Below are positions 14,702 to 21,343 of a DNA stretch of 27,842 bases, piece after piece. The notes below the pieces were generated by a model. That model saw only the letters and a program-made list of their open reading frames with translations. It was not told the DNA's origin and did no database searches. Positions within the stretch are counted from its first letter, which is position 1. Each line of letters begins with the position of its first letter. Both the position numbers and the translations under genes were made by a program. The stretch comes from Spirochaetaceae bacterium (lineage in GTDB: Bacteria > Spirochaetota > Spirochaetia > Treponematales > Breznakiellaceae). The stretch covers positions 1-27,842 of the forward strand of contig JAIRMP010000233.1 in the NCBI GenBank assembly GCA_031258615.1. The letters are read 5' to 3'.

Positions 14702-16138
14702 CTACATCCTTGAATAGTTTGGCGCTTCCTGCGTTATCTGGACATCGTGCGCGTGGCTTTCACGCAGGCCCGCCGCCGTAATTTTTAAAAATTTACGGTA
14801 TCTCTTCAGGTCGGCGATACTCTTGCATCCGCAGTAGCCCATGCCCTTGCGGAGGCCGGCTACCAGTTGATGGAGGAACAGCCGGAGTTCGCCCTTGTAC
14901 GGAACGCGGCCTTCTATCCCTTCCGGCGTAGGATACTCGTCCTTTGCTATCTGGTAGCGGTCGCCGCCTCCATCTTTCAACGCGCCTATGCTGCCCATGC
15001 CTCTGTACTCCTTGTAGATGCGCCCGTCAAAGATGATTTCACTGCCGGGCGATTCTTTCAGGCCGGCAAACAGGCCGCCTATCATCACCGTATCCGCGCC
15101 CGCGCCTATGGCCTTCGCTATGTCGCCGGAAAACTTTATCCCGCCGTCCGCGATAACGGGGATGCCGTCTTTGGCCGCTTCCTCCGCGCAGTTCCAGACG
15201 GCGGTAAACTGAGGCACGCCTACCCCCGCCACAACGCGGGTGGTGCAGATGGAGCCCGGCCCCATGCCTACCTTTACCGCGTCCGTCCCCGCGTCAATCA
15301 GGCGGCGCGTCCCCTCTTTTGTCGCCACGTTTCCGCTGATTACAGGTATGTCAAACTTCTTTTTTATGCCGCTCACCGCGCCGGCGACATTCTTGGTGTC
15401 CCCGTGCGCCGTGTCCACGACAACAAAGTCGACATGGGCGTTCTTCAAGAGCGGGATGCGGATTTCATAGTCCAGCGGAGAGATCGCCGCTCCTACAACC
15501 AGTCTCCCCGTGCTGTCGGTGGCGGCATACGGGTACTGCGCGTGTTTTTCCATGTCTTTCACGGTGATAAGGCCCGTCAAACGGTTTTTATTGTCAACTA
15601 CAGGCAGTTTTTCTATACGATTCTCGTCAAATTTCCTGCGGGCGCTGTCCGGCGAGGGCGAACCCTGCTCGGTAACGAGCTTCCGCGTCATCACTTGGGA
15701 AACAGGAAGCGTATCGTCGCCGCAAAATCTAAGGTCGCGGCTCGTGATTATACCTACAAGGAGTTTATCGCTGTCCAGCACCGGCATCCCGGACACGTTG
15801 TACCGGCGCATCATCTCTTTTATCTCGCCGACTTTCGCATCCACCCCGACAGTTACAGGGGTCTCTATCACCCAGTTGAGGTATCTTTTAACGGACGCGA
15901 CCTGCCGCGCCTGTTCCTCGGGGGGCAGGTTGTGGTGTATCACCCCCGCCCCGCCTTCAAGCGCTATCGCTATTGCCAGCTTTTCTTCGGTTACCGTATC
16001 CATCGCGGCGGACACAACCGGCACGTTCAGCTCAATACCGGCGCAGAGCCGCGTCTTTACATCGCAGTCCCTGGGCAAAATCTCCGAATACCCTGGCAGC
16101 AACAACACATCATCGTAAGAATACGCTTCTTCAAACAT
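14702..16138 (-). CDS. guaB: Inosine-5'-monophosphate dehydrogenase
   Basis: Oxidises IMP to XMP with NAD+, the committed step of GMP synthesis. The 478-aa product begins MFEEAYSYDDVLLLPG, the conserved IMPDH start; a longer frame to 16216 adds unrelated residues. Two CBS domains occupy about residues 95-205 (VSGMPVLDSDKLLVGIITSRD and the LPVVDNKNRLTGLITVKD repeat). The catalytic loop GPGSICTT has Cys298, and IMP-phosphate and flap motifs are ADGGIKFSGDI and KEYRGMGS (376-383). The C-terminal extension is normal. There is no ribosome-binding site; a -10-like TACAAT lies six bases before the ATG, so the mRNA may be leaderless. Confidence 0.97.
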   Translation of the reverse strand: MFEEAYSYDDVLLLPGYSEILPRDCDVKTRLCAGIELNVPVVSAAMDTVTEEKLAIAIALEGGAGVIHHNLPPEEQARQVASVKRYLNWVIETPVTVGVDAKVGEIKEMMRRYNVSGMPVLDSDKLLVGIITSRDLRFCGDDTLPVSQVMTRKLVTEQGSPSPDSARRKFDENRIEKLPVVDNKNRLTGLITVKDMEKHAQYPYAATDSTGRLVVGAAISPLDYEIRIPLLKNAHVDFVVVDTAHGDTKNVAGAVSGIKKKFDIPVISGNVATKEGTRRLIDAGTDAVKVGMGPGSICTTRVVAGVGVPQFTAVWNCAEEAAKDGIPVIADGGIKFSGDIAKAIGAGADTVMIGGLFAGLKESPGSEIIFDGRIYKEYRGMGSIGALKDGGGDRYQIAKDEYPTPEGIEGRVPYKGELRLFLHQLVAGLRKGMGYCGCKSIADLKRYRKFLKITAAGLRESHAHDVQITQEAPNYSRM

Positions 16139-16144
16139 GGAAAG

Positions 16145-16174
16145 ATTGTACCCCGCAGCCCCCTTTTCAAACAA
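16145..16174 (-). promoter_or_regulatory. Candidate leaderless promoter of guaB
   Basis: On the minus strand TTGTTT (16169-16174) and TACAAT (16145-16150) are separated by 18 bp. The TACAAT ends six bases before the guaB ATG at 16138, so transcription should begin at or within a base of the A of the start codon. No Shine-Dalgarno site is present, which is consistent. Confidence 0.5.
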
Positions 16175-16369
16175 GCAGGCAGGCAGGCAGGCCAGCCTGC
16201 ACCAAACGTACGCCAATGGCTGAGGAGTCGGCCTTGTCAGCCGCTGAGCGTGAAAGAGAACGGGTTACGAGTTGTCCTTCCGAGCGGCTTTACGAGTAGG
16301 TAGGAGTTTGCGGTAAGCCAGCCGTCAGGCTGGCGGCGCAAACTCCGGAGACAACCGCGCAGCGGTTGT
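16174..16369. repeat. Intergenic repeat block: AGGC tandem and compound hairpins
   Basis: A short CAGG/AGGC tandem (about 16175-16192) is followed by a compound hairpin. Outer arms GGAGTTTGC/GCAAACTCC (16303-16311 with 16338-16346) enclose inner arms CCAGCC-GTCA-GGCTGG (16318-16333). Next comes ACAACCGC-GCA-GCGGTTGT (16351-16369). No gene is supported between 16139 and 16447. These structures resemble the hairpin cluster at 13148-13241. Confidence 0.55.
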
Positions 16370-16447
16370 CCAGCCGCAGGCGGGTAGTGCAGCGCGTTTG
16401 CCGGCGCCGGAAATGCTGCGCATTTTTCCATTGTTAAAAGCTCGACT

Positions 16448-16484
16448 AAAAAGGGCGGAGAGCGTACGTAGTCCGCTCTCCGCC
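16448..16484 (-). terminator. Orphan intrinsic terminator, minus strand
   Basis: GGCGGAGAGCG (16454-16464) and CGCTCTCCGCC (16474-16484) form a perfect 11-bp stem with a 9-nt loop. On the minus strand it is followed by C and TTTTT (16453-16448). No minus-strand gene precedes it, which is why a small RNA is proposed. Confidence 0.8.
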
Positions 16485-16495
16485 TTGACACCCCC

Positions 16496-16524
16496 TTGAC
16501 AGTTTTTTTAACGTTGTTTACACT
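16496..16524 (+). promoter_or_regulatory. Strong sigma70-type promoter, plus strand
   Basis: TTGACA (16496-16501), a 17-bp spacer, TACACT (16519-16524). A second TTGACA lies 11 bp upstream at 16485-16490. Transcription should begin near 16531 and run through the 7-bp repeats and the 21-bp array to the gene at 16952, giving a leader of about 420 nt. Confidence 0.65.
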
Positions 16525-16560
16525 AAACGAACAATGAAAGGTATGGCAACCATAACGATA

Positions 16561-16633
16561 GGCCGCAGGCCGCAGGCCGCAGGCCGCAGGCCGCAGGCCG
16601 CAGGCCGCAGGCCGCAGGCCGCAGGCCGCAGGC
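16561..16633. repeat. Ten perfect tandem copies of a 7-bp repeat
   Basis: GGCCGCA is repeated ten times without a mismatch (16561-16630), followed by a partial GGC. Perfect copies suggest recent expansion or frequent slippage. Two copies of the same 7-mer recur at 20101-20114 inside a hairpin loop. The array lies between two facing promoters and would be transcribed on both strands. Confidence 0.95.
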
Positions 16634-16717
16634 AATTATGGGGCCGGTTTCCGCCTTGTCAAGTAGCTAACAGCTTAAATTCAGCTTTTTTATCATTTTT
16701 TTCTCAAATTTACGTTC

Positions 16718-16927
16718 CCCCAATCATTAGATACATTCTCCCAAACATTGCGGGAACTCCCCCGAAGGCTGGATACACTCCCCCAAACATCGGGGAAACT
16801 CTCCCGAACATTGAATACATTCCCACTAAGACCGGGGGAACCCCCCGGAACACCGGATACATCCCCCCTAGACCTGAGGGAACTCTCCCACTGGCTTCAA
16901 ACCTTCCCCCGGTATGCGGGGAAGGAA
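16718..16927 (+). repeat. Array of ten degenerate 21-bp units
   Basis: Ten units of exactly 21 bp run without gaps, each beginning with a C-rich block. Two types alternate: one with GATACATT-like right halves, the other with GGGAACT-like right halves, giving a 42-bp higher-order period. Many of the second type can fold on themselves, for example CCCCAAACATCGGGG and CCCCGGTATGCGGGG. The last unit ends 13 bp before the AGGAG site of the gene at 16952. The units are too diverged for a CRISPR or recent duplication. A serial-hairpin leader RNA or a phased protein-binding array is possible. Confidence 0.85.
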
Positions 16928-16951
16928 AAATTACAGAAAAAGGAGACCATC

Positions 16952-17617
16952 ATGGCAAAAAATCATGATTACATCCCCCAAAATGATGACGACCTGCTCG
17001 CTTTCGCCAAAAACTTCTATGCCTATGCGTTGGCGAACTATGCCCGCTGGCAGATTCCCAGCTCTCAGCCTTACCTTGAGGCCCCCATCGCCGCCTTCGA
17101 GAGCGCCCTCGCGGTGTTTAAGGGCCCAAACCACGGCAAAATCGACACCCTCACCAAGAACGAGACCAAAAAAACGCTTGACTCCGCCCTGCGTACCTAC
17201 ATTCAAGGCTTTATCGCTCGGAACCCCGCGGTTACGGACGAGGACCGTGAGCGGATGGGGCTTCCCCTGCGGGATACCATTCCCACCCACCACCCTGCGC
17301 CGGAGATAAAACCCGTGGCGGAGGCCGTGCCTTCGGGCAAGGGCAGGCACACGGTAACGGCATTGAACCCGCAGACCGGGAACAAGCAGAAACCGCCTGT
17401 GGTGAAGGGCGTGGCCTTTGCCCACCGGGTGCGGGGGCCGGAGGAAGCCCCGGCGAAAGCGGAGGATATGCCTTCGGTGTTTCAGACCGCCGCGGTGAAG
17501 GATTTCCAGTGGGGCGCGGAGATTTACGGCAAAGTGGTTGATTACGCCTGCGCCTACGAGAATGACGGCGGCAAGCGCGGCCCCTGGTCGGACGTATCGA
17601 GCGTGATCATCGCCTGA
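16952..17617 (+). CDS. Hypothetical protein with array leader (paralogue of 24258-24983)
   Basis: 221 aa from ATG 16952, preceded by AGGAG at six bases. The frame is open upstream through the 21-bp array, but the ribosome-binding site fixes the start. No signal peptide. The N-terminal ~110 residues look helical (DDDLLAFAKNFYAYALANYA, KNETKKTLDSALRTYIQGFI) and end in a conserved DEDRERMGLPLRD turn. A proline-rich, basic linker follows (about 112-165), then a beta-rich C-terminal module ending DFQWGAEIYGKVVDYACAYE and WSDVSSVIIA. The same plan, including the W-x-x-V-x-S-x-x-I ending, is seen in the protein at 24258-24983. I do not recognise the family or its function. Both genes follow 21-bp-period arrays. 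Confidence 0.8.
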   Translation: MAKNHDYIPQNDDDLLAFAKNFYAYALANYARWQIPSSQPYLEAPIAAFESALAVFKGPNHGKIDTLTKNETKKTLDSALRTYIQGFIARNPAVTDEDRERMGLPLRDTIPTHHPAPEIKPVAEAVPSGKGRHTVTALNPQTGNKQKPPVVKGVAFAHRVRGPEEAPAKAEDMPSVFQTAAVKDFQWGAEIYGKVVDYACAYENDGGKRGPWSDVSSVIIA

Positions 17618-17725
17618 CCCCTAACAAAGGTGTTAGCCGCTTATGCGGAGAACATACATTTTGACGGCGGGATCGCCATACTATGGCGCGACCGCGTGCG
17701 AACAAGTTCGCAAAGGAGTTGTATC
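17618..17725 (+). repeat. Short gap with three hairpins before the porin-like gene
   Basis: CTAACA-AAGG-TGTTAG (17621-17636), CCGC-TTAT-GCGG (17637-17648) and the perfect 16-bp palindrome TGCGAACAAGTTCGCA (17697-17712) are packed before the ribosome-binding site AGGAG (17714-17718). The palindrome ends one base before that site, so it could mask it in RNA. None has a terminator T run. Confidence 0.5.
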
Positions 17726-19081
17726 ATTAAAAGGAAACATGGCGTATTTGTATTGGTTGTGGCTTTTGCCATAATGGGCGTTCCTCTCGCTGCCCAGGAA
17801 GAGGGGGCAGGGGGAAAGGTAAACGTTACCCTTGATTTTAGCGCGACCGCGCTGTCGGTGAATAACGATGGGGATGTGGACAGCTTCACCGATTCGGGGT
17901 TCGGCGATGACAACGAGAGCACCCTTGGCTTTAGTTATGAAAACGAATTTTTTGGCGGGGTAGCTTCGCTTGGTTTCGGCCCACAGACATTTCGTTTTTT
18001 TGACGGAGAAATGGCCGATGGTATGCAGGAGAAGCTTTTTTCCATTGACAAACTCTATGCGTGGATAAAGCCCTTCGGCGACTATTTCAAGTTTTCCGCC
18101 GGTATCTTTGAAAATACTGATGGCGTAGCAGACTATACCGATGACATTGATAACTTTGGTATGGGTGTTTTTGTATTTGGTGAAGGCGGAGGGGCTTTTA
18201 CCGAGCCTACTGAAAATACCAATGTTGCATTGGTGAACGGCTTCCTTCCCGAGGTAACTTTTGGCCCTGTTACCGCACAATTTCTTTTCTCTCCGAATTT
18301 CAGCAAAAATAGCGCTAATATATTTTTTGATGATTATATGAACACAACTGGACTCAATGCGCTTGGTTTAGGTCCATCCGATGTTGATTCGCGCCTTTTC
18401 CGTATCGGAGGTAGAATTATTGCGAATATCGGCGTGGGAACCGTTTCCGCTCTGTTCAAACTAAACCACTGGCCAATGGCGGCATGGAATACATCAAGAA
18501 CCATAGCGGCGATGATGAGTGGTGAGCCCTCCCCTGCGCCATACGGCGGCACTGCGGTAGATAATATGACCTTCGGGGTCTATGCGGACATTACGGCGGT
18601 AGAAAATCTGGGCATTTCTCTGGGATACACCGGTTTTATAGTTGCAAGCGATGAGAATGGCGTTGACAATGTTCTATGGAACGGTATTGATCTTCGGGCT
18701 ACCTGGACAGGCATTGAGGGATTAAGCATTTCGACACATAACAATATTTCTTTCGCAAAAGGTTCTGATAAAGAGTGGACATTATTGTTGCGAGGTGACG
18801 ACAGCTCTTTCCTTACCCTATACAATGCTATTGGCGCTACCGTAACACTAACCGAACGGTTTGGCATCAATGGTGAAATCGGAAATGTTTTTTCAAAAAC
18901 CGACCGTGGCGGTACTGGGGACATTGATTATGACACATTCTGGGGACAGCTCAAACTCATCACCGCGGTAACGGAAAACGCCGAATTTACGGTGGGAGTC
19001 AGGGTTGATTATATCACCCAAAACGATGTCGATGACAGTACGGTCTTTAGCGTACCCGTCGGCATAAAGGTTTCATTTTAG
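17726..19081 (+). CDS. Porin-like outer-membrane beta-barrel protein, apparent ATT start
   Basis: 451-aa exported protein. AGGAG (17714-17718) is followed after seven bases by ATT AAA AGG AAA, which starts a textbook signal peptide (xKRKHGVFVLVVAFAIMGVP ending LAAQ). No ATG, GTG or TTG is well placed; an in-frame GTG at 17696 would add a non-signal extension. The mature protein is a long series of strands (VNVTLDFSATALSV, GGVASLGFGPQTFRFF, LGISLGYTGFIVAS, AEFTVGVRVDYITQ) ending in FSVPVGIKVSF, the terminal aromatic typical of BAM-assembled barrels. Probably a 16-18-strand channel. The start codon is either a rare natural one or a point mutation of ATG. Confidence 0.8.
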   Translation: MKRKHGVFVLVVAFAIMGVPLAAQEEGAGGKVNVTLDFSATALSVNNDGDVDSFTDSGFGDDNESTLGFSYENEFFGGVASLGFGPQTFRFFDGEMADGMQEKLFSIDKLYAWIKPFGDYFKFSAGIFENTDGVADYTDDIDNFGMGVFVFGEGGGAFTEPTENTNVALVNGFLPEVTFGPVTAQFLFSPNFSKNSANIFFDDYMNTTGLNALGLGPSDVDSRLFRIGGRIIANIGVGTVSALFKLNHWPMAAWNTSRTIAAMMSGEPSPAPYGGTAVDNMTFGVYADITAVENLGISLGYTGFIVASDENGVDNVLWNGIDLRATWTGIEGLSISTHNNISFAKGSDKEWTLLLRGDDSSFLTLYNAIGATVTLTERFGINGEIGNVFSKTDRGGTGDIDYDTFWGQLKLITAVTENAEFTVGVRVDYITQNDVDDSTVFSVPVGIKVSF

Positions 19082-19367
19082 AGAATCCTTCCTGGGACGC
19101 AGGATTTAAGAGCTTTCTTCATTGTCCCCCGTGGAGGTATCTGGTTCTTACGTCGTAAGCGGCCAGATACCTCCACACCTTTAGAAGGGACAAGAAACGG
19201 TAACGCAGGGGGACCTGAGACCATTTGTGCCTTACCAAACATTTTGAGGGGCCAGTTGCTTCGGCATACATGCCGCGATAGTGGGCCCTGAACCCAGGTA
19301 AAACGAATGTTGTGGCAGGCAACAGGGGTGTAACCTTTAGTAATGGTGAGGGATGTTTCTTTCAGGC
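19082..19367. other. Gene-free spacer with a large nested stem-loop
   Basis: A 14-bp perfect inverted repeat, GTGGAGGTATCTGG with CCAGATACCTCCAC (19131-19144 and 19163-19176), has an inner hairpin CTTAC-GTC-GTAAG and outer arms TTTCTT..GTCCC with GGGACAAGAAA (about 19113-19130 and 19189-19199). The whole folds from about 19113 to 19199. The rest (19200-19367) shows short hairpins such as GGCATACATGCC but nothing I recognise as a known riboswitch. No gene is supported. Confidence 0.6.
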
Positions 19368-19406
19368 AAGCTCCTGCCGCTTTTGCAAAACAGGAGCTTC
19401 TTTTTT
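19368..19406 (+). terminator. Intrinsic terminator
   Basis: AAGCTCCTG (19368-19376) and CAGGAGCTT (19391-19399) form a 9-bp stem, extended inside by TTTTGCAAAA, followed by CTTTTTT. It lies about 290 bp after the porin-like gene and just 17-41 bp before the next start codon, so it may end the porin transcript (with the large stem-loop in its tail) or attenuate the downstream gene. Confidence 0.8.
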
Positions 19407-19446
19407 CTTGCTTCGGGGAACTATGCTGTGGTATGCTTCCCTTATT

Positions 19447-19932
19447 ATGCTTATAGAAACACCTATATCCCAGGACCCCGAAAACATACGGAACAGGGGA
19501 GTACAGGAAGCAAAGGACGCTATGGTCCAGTATATTACCAGCTTAAAACTAACGGAAAAACAGTATGCAGAACTGGGGGAGAATTTAGCAAAATGGACCT
19601 CCCGGATAGACTTGGCCCGTTCCCGAGGAGTTCATGACTTGGCCAAAGAAGCGGAAATGGAAGTAGAACGCATAACCCTCAAGTATACGGAACTGGAGCA
19701 GGAAATTACCGCCCTAAAAGCGCACATTGAAACCCTCCGGCAACAGCTTCCTGCGCTTGCAGCACAGGAGAGAACCATTGATCCGGATCTGCTGGAACAA
19801 GAACTCCTCATTGTCACAGGGCACCTACCGGGGGAACAGGCTGAGGCGGAACGGGCTTTACACAGTATGGAAAAAGATACCGCTGCTACTGCTGCCCTGA
19901 AGGCATTGAAAGCAAAAATGAACCTGGGCTGA
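19447..19932 (+). CDS. Coiled-coil protein of unknown function
   Basis: 161 aa from ATG 19447 (an in-frame ATG at 19423, with GGGGA four bases upstream, would add MLWYASLI). Almost entirely helical: heptad-rich stretches run through KDAMVQYITSLKLTEKQYAE, AKEAEMEVERITLKYTELEQ and EITALKAHIETLRQQLPALA, ending KALKAKMNLG. No membrane segment or signal peptide in the shorter form. It resembles small cytoplasmic coiled-coil or PspA-like proteins, but I cannot assign a family. It lies immediately after an intrinsic terminator. Confidence 0.65.
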   Translation: MLIETPISQDPENIRNRGVQEAKDAMVQYITSLKLTEKQYAELGENLAKWTSRIDLARSRGVHDLAKEAEMEVERITLKYTELEQEITALKAHIETLRQQLPALAAQERTIDPDLLEQELLIVTGHLPGEQAEAERALHSMEKDTAATAALKALKAKMNLG

Positions 19933-20135
19933 AAGGGGCCTATGCTCTGGAACGGTTTTTCCCTCAGGAACATTGTACCCTCCTGACCCCCAAAAACCGG
20001 TTAAAGGCTTTGATATCAAGGTTCGACTCACCTATTCCCTTTTAGGCAGTGTATTTATACAACCCAGGGAGTTCTCCAGGCCTGCCAAAGAATGCCCCGC
20101 GGCCGCAGGCCGCAAACACTCTTTGGCAGGATTCC
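19933..20135. repeat. Hairpin with 7-mer repeats in the loop
   Basis: Perfect 11-bp arms CCTGCCAAAGA (20081-20091) and TCTTTGGCAGG (20120-20130) enclose a GC-rich loop containing two copies of GGCCGCA (20101-20114), the unit that is repeated ten times at 16561. It lies between convergent genes, just beyond the end of the DUF1638 gene, and could act as a two-way transcription barrier, although T runs are absent. Confidence 0.55.
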
Positions 20136-20726
20136 CTATGCCACAGCAGCTTTACACAATTCAAGAACCAGGGATTTAAAATAATGCAGACTAATCGGCA
20201 TAAGCTCCACGGGAACTTGGGTGTATTCAAAAAATTCAAAGAGTTCTTCATCGGAAATGGTAAAGATACCGGTATCAAGCACGACAATCTTCTCGCAAGA
20301 GCCAAAGTTGATTCGGGCATCCGTGGAATCCCAGCCATGTCCCTGCTGGTATATTTCTTTCCATAATCTTAAACCTCCCATAGTGAGATAATATATATTC
20401 CCTGACGCATCACTCAGTTTTTTCTTTTCAGGGCTTAATAATATCTCCACACAATTAGCCGCTTTAGGGTAAACCGCACCGAATTTTTCGGTTATTCGCG
20501 GCCATTCGGTATGGCACATACCCCCATAGAGTAGTACGGTCTTATCATGGTGACGGGACTCCAGGTGTTCGGTTACGGATTTTTCCAATATATCGGCCTT
20601 CACATCCAAAGCAGGGGATAAAAAATCAAGGCGCATATCCTGGCCGCCTAAGGCTTCCTTGATTTCAGGCAGTATGTTCTCCAGTTCAAACCGAAAAATA
20701 CCGCAGGATAGGAGCGATAAAGACAC
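20136..20726 (-). CDS. DUF1638-family protein
   Basis: 196 aa from GTG 20726, with AGGAG seven bases upstream. It shows the DUF1638 pattern: start LLSCGIFRFELE, central VLLYGGMCH, then NCVEILLS, YYLTMGGLRLWKEI, KIVVLDTGIF and VELMPISLHYFKSLV. The conserved cysteines and histidine (CG, MCH, NC) suggest metal or cofactor binding. Relatives are common in methanogens and anaerobes that use corrinoid methyltransferases, but no activity is established. The gene starts 10 bp after the flavin-barrel gene, so the two form an operon. Confidence 0.75.
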   Translation of the reverse strand: MSLSLLSCGIFRFELENILPEIKEALGGQDMRLDFLSPALDVKADILEKSVTEHLESRHHDKTVLLYGGMCHTEWPRITEKFGAVYPKAANCVEILLSPEKKKLSDASGNIYYLTMGGLRLWKEIYQQGHGWDSTDARINFGSCEKIVVLDTGIFTISDEELFEFFEYTQVPVELMPISLHYFKSLVLELCKAAVA

Positions 20727-20736
20727 GGGTTACTCC

Positions 20737-21042
20737 TTAGATAAGCCTATCCGCTTGGGCTGCGGTAAAAACGAGCTGTGTATCCCGTACTGCCGCGGTT
20801 CCCCGCAATCGAAATCCCTGAGGCCCCTCGACCACGGTGGATCCCACAATCCAGGCCTGGTTGTTTTGCAAGAGGTTTTTCTGGGTTTGTTCCATTTTGT
20901 AAATACCCAAAATAACCTGATCTCCGGAAATTTCCCCTTTCCCGGCAATAATAGGATGGGGCGTTCCATCCGCATTGACGGTAACCAAGGTGAGAAATGC
21001 CGAACCTTCAATAACCTGCTTCACTGTTTCATTGATAACCAT
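20737..21042 (-). CDS. Pyridoxamine-phosphate-oxidase-like flavin-binding protein
   Basis: 101-aa small split-barrel protein of the pyridoxamine 5'-phosphate oxidase-like family. FLTLVTVNADGTPHPIIAGK is the classic first hairpin, followed by QVILGIYKMEQTQKNLLQNN, matching the FMN/F420-binding core. The usual role is a flavin-linked reductase or sensor, not B6 synthesis. Of two ATGs, the one at 21042 sits six bases after AGGGAG, while the one at 21048 touches it, so 21042 is preferred. First gene of an operon with DUF1638, divergent from an HxlR regulator. Confidence 0.85.
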   Translation of the reverse strand: MVINETVKQVIEGSAFLTLVTVNADGTPHPIIAGKGEISGDQVILGIYKMEQTQKNLLQNNQAWIVGSTVVEGPQGFRLRGTAAVRDTQLVFTAAQADRLI

Positions 21043-21048
21043 ATACAT

Positions 21049-21343
21049 CTCCCTAGATATTTATTTAATAGTAAGTATTATATTACTATCTAGTAGTAGA
21101 ATACTCCTCATGCGCCAGCATGTCAATACAAAAATAGGTTTTAAGGGAAATTATTGCAAAACCTCAAGTTTTAAATCGCAACATACGATTTAAGGGAAAA
21201 AGCGGTCTAGCCCACTTTTTCGGAAGCCGGTCTCATCGATGAGACCATTATATTTTACGAATCAAGACCCCAGATTTTTAAATACCGGAGACCTGGCGTA
21301 TATAGCTTGATGTTTGCAGGGAAGCAGTTTAAAGTAACTAGGT
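21049..21343. promoter_or_regulatory. Divergent control region between flavin-barrel and HxlR genes
   Basis: TAGTAA-(8)-TTACTA (21069-21088) is an inverted repeat that brackets TATAAT on the minus strand (21077-21082), the likely -10 of the flavin-barrel operon. This is where an HxlR repressor would be expected to bind. Further towards hxlR there is TTAAATCG/CGATTTAA (about 21171-21193), AAAAAG/CTTTTT around a 14-nt loop (about 21197-21220), and an 18-bp perfect palindrome GGTCTCATCGATGAGACC at 21229-21246. Confidence 0.5.

Larger units (their letters stand above)
16448..16630 (-). ncRNA. Predicted small antisense RNA with 7-nt repeats
   Basis: On the minus strand a consensus-like promoter, TTGACA (16657-16662), 16-bp spacer, CATAAT (16635-16640), would start transcription near 16628. 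The first ~70 nt of the RNA would consist of the complementary 7-nt repeat (ten copies of TGCGGCC). It would then run antisense to the plus-strand leader and promoter and end at an intrinsic terminator with an 11-bp stem and five U residues (16448-16484). There is no reading frame of note in between. Predicted length is about 180 nt. Overlap with the plus-strand transcript that starts near 16531 is about 100 nt, so it could act in cis on the gene at 16952. This is sequence-based inference; no RNA family is recognised. Confidence 0.5.

Noticed and set aside
14867..16303. 478-codon plus-strand frame
   Set aside because: Antisense to guaB, which is unmistakable on the minus strand; long shadows are common in GC-rich genes.
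16718..16927. CRISPR array
   Set aside because: Units are 21 bp, contiguous and diverged, with no conserved repeat alternating with unique spacers and no cas genes.
16534..16968. 144-codon plus-strand frame through the 7-bp repeats and 21-bp array
   Set aside because: Openness follows from repeat lengths that keep one frame free of stops. The ATG has no ribosome-binding site, the sequence is low-complexity, and it overlaps the start of the real gene. A leader peptide cannot be fully excluded.
19131..19176. Integron attC-type site
   Set aside because: The stem is perfect and lacks the GTTRRRY/RYYYAAC core sites and the unpaired bases typical of attC.
20021..20045. tRNA-like GGTTCGACTC string
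   Set aside because: The flanking bases do not form a T-arm stem and no other cloverleaf parts are present.
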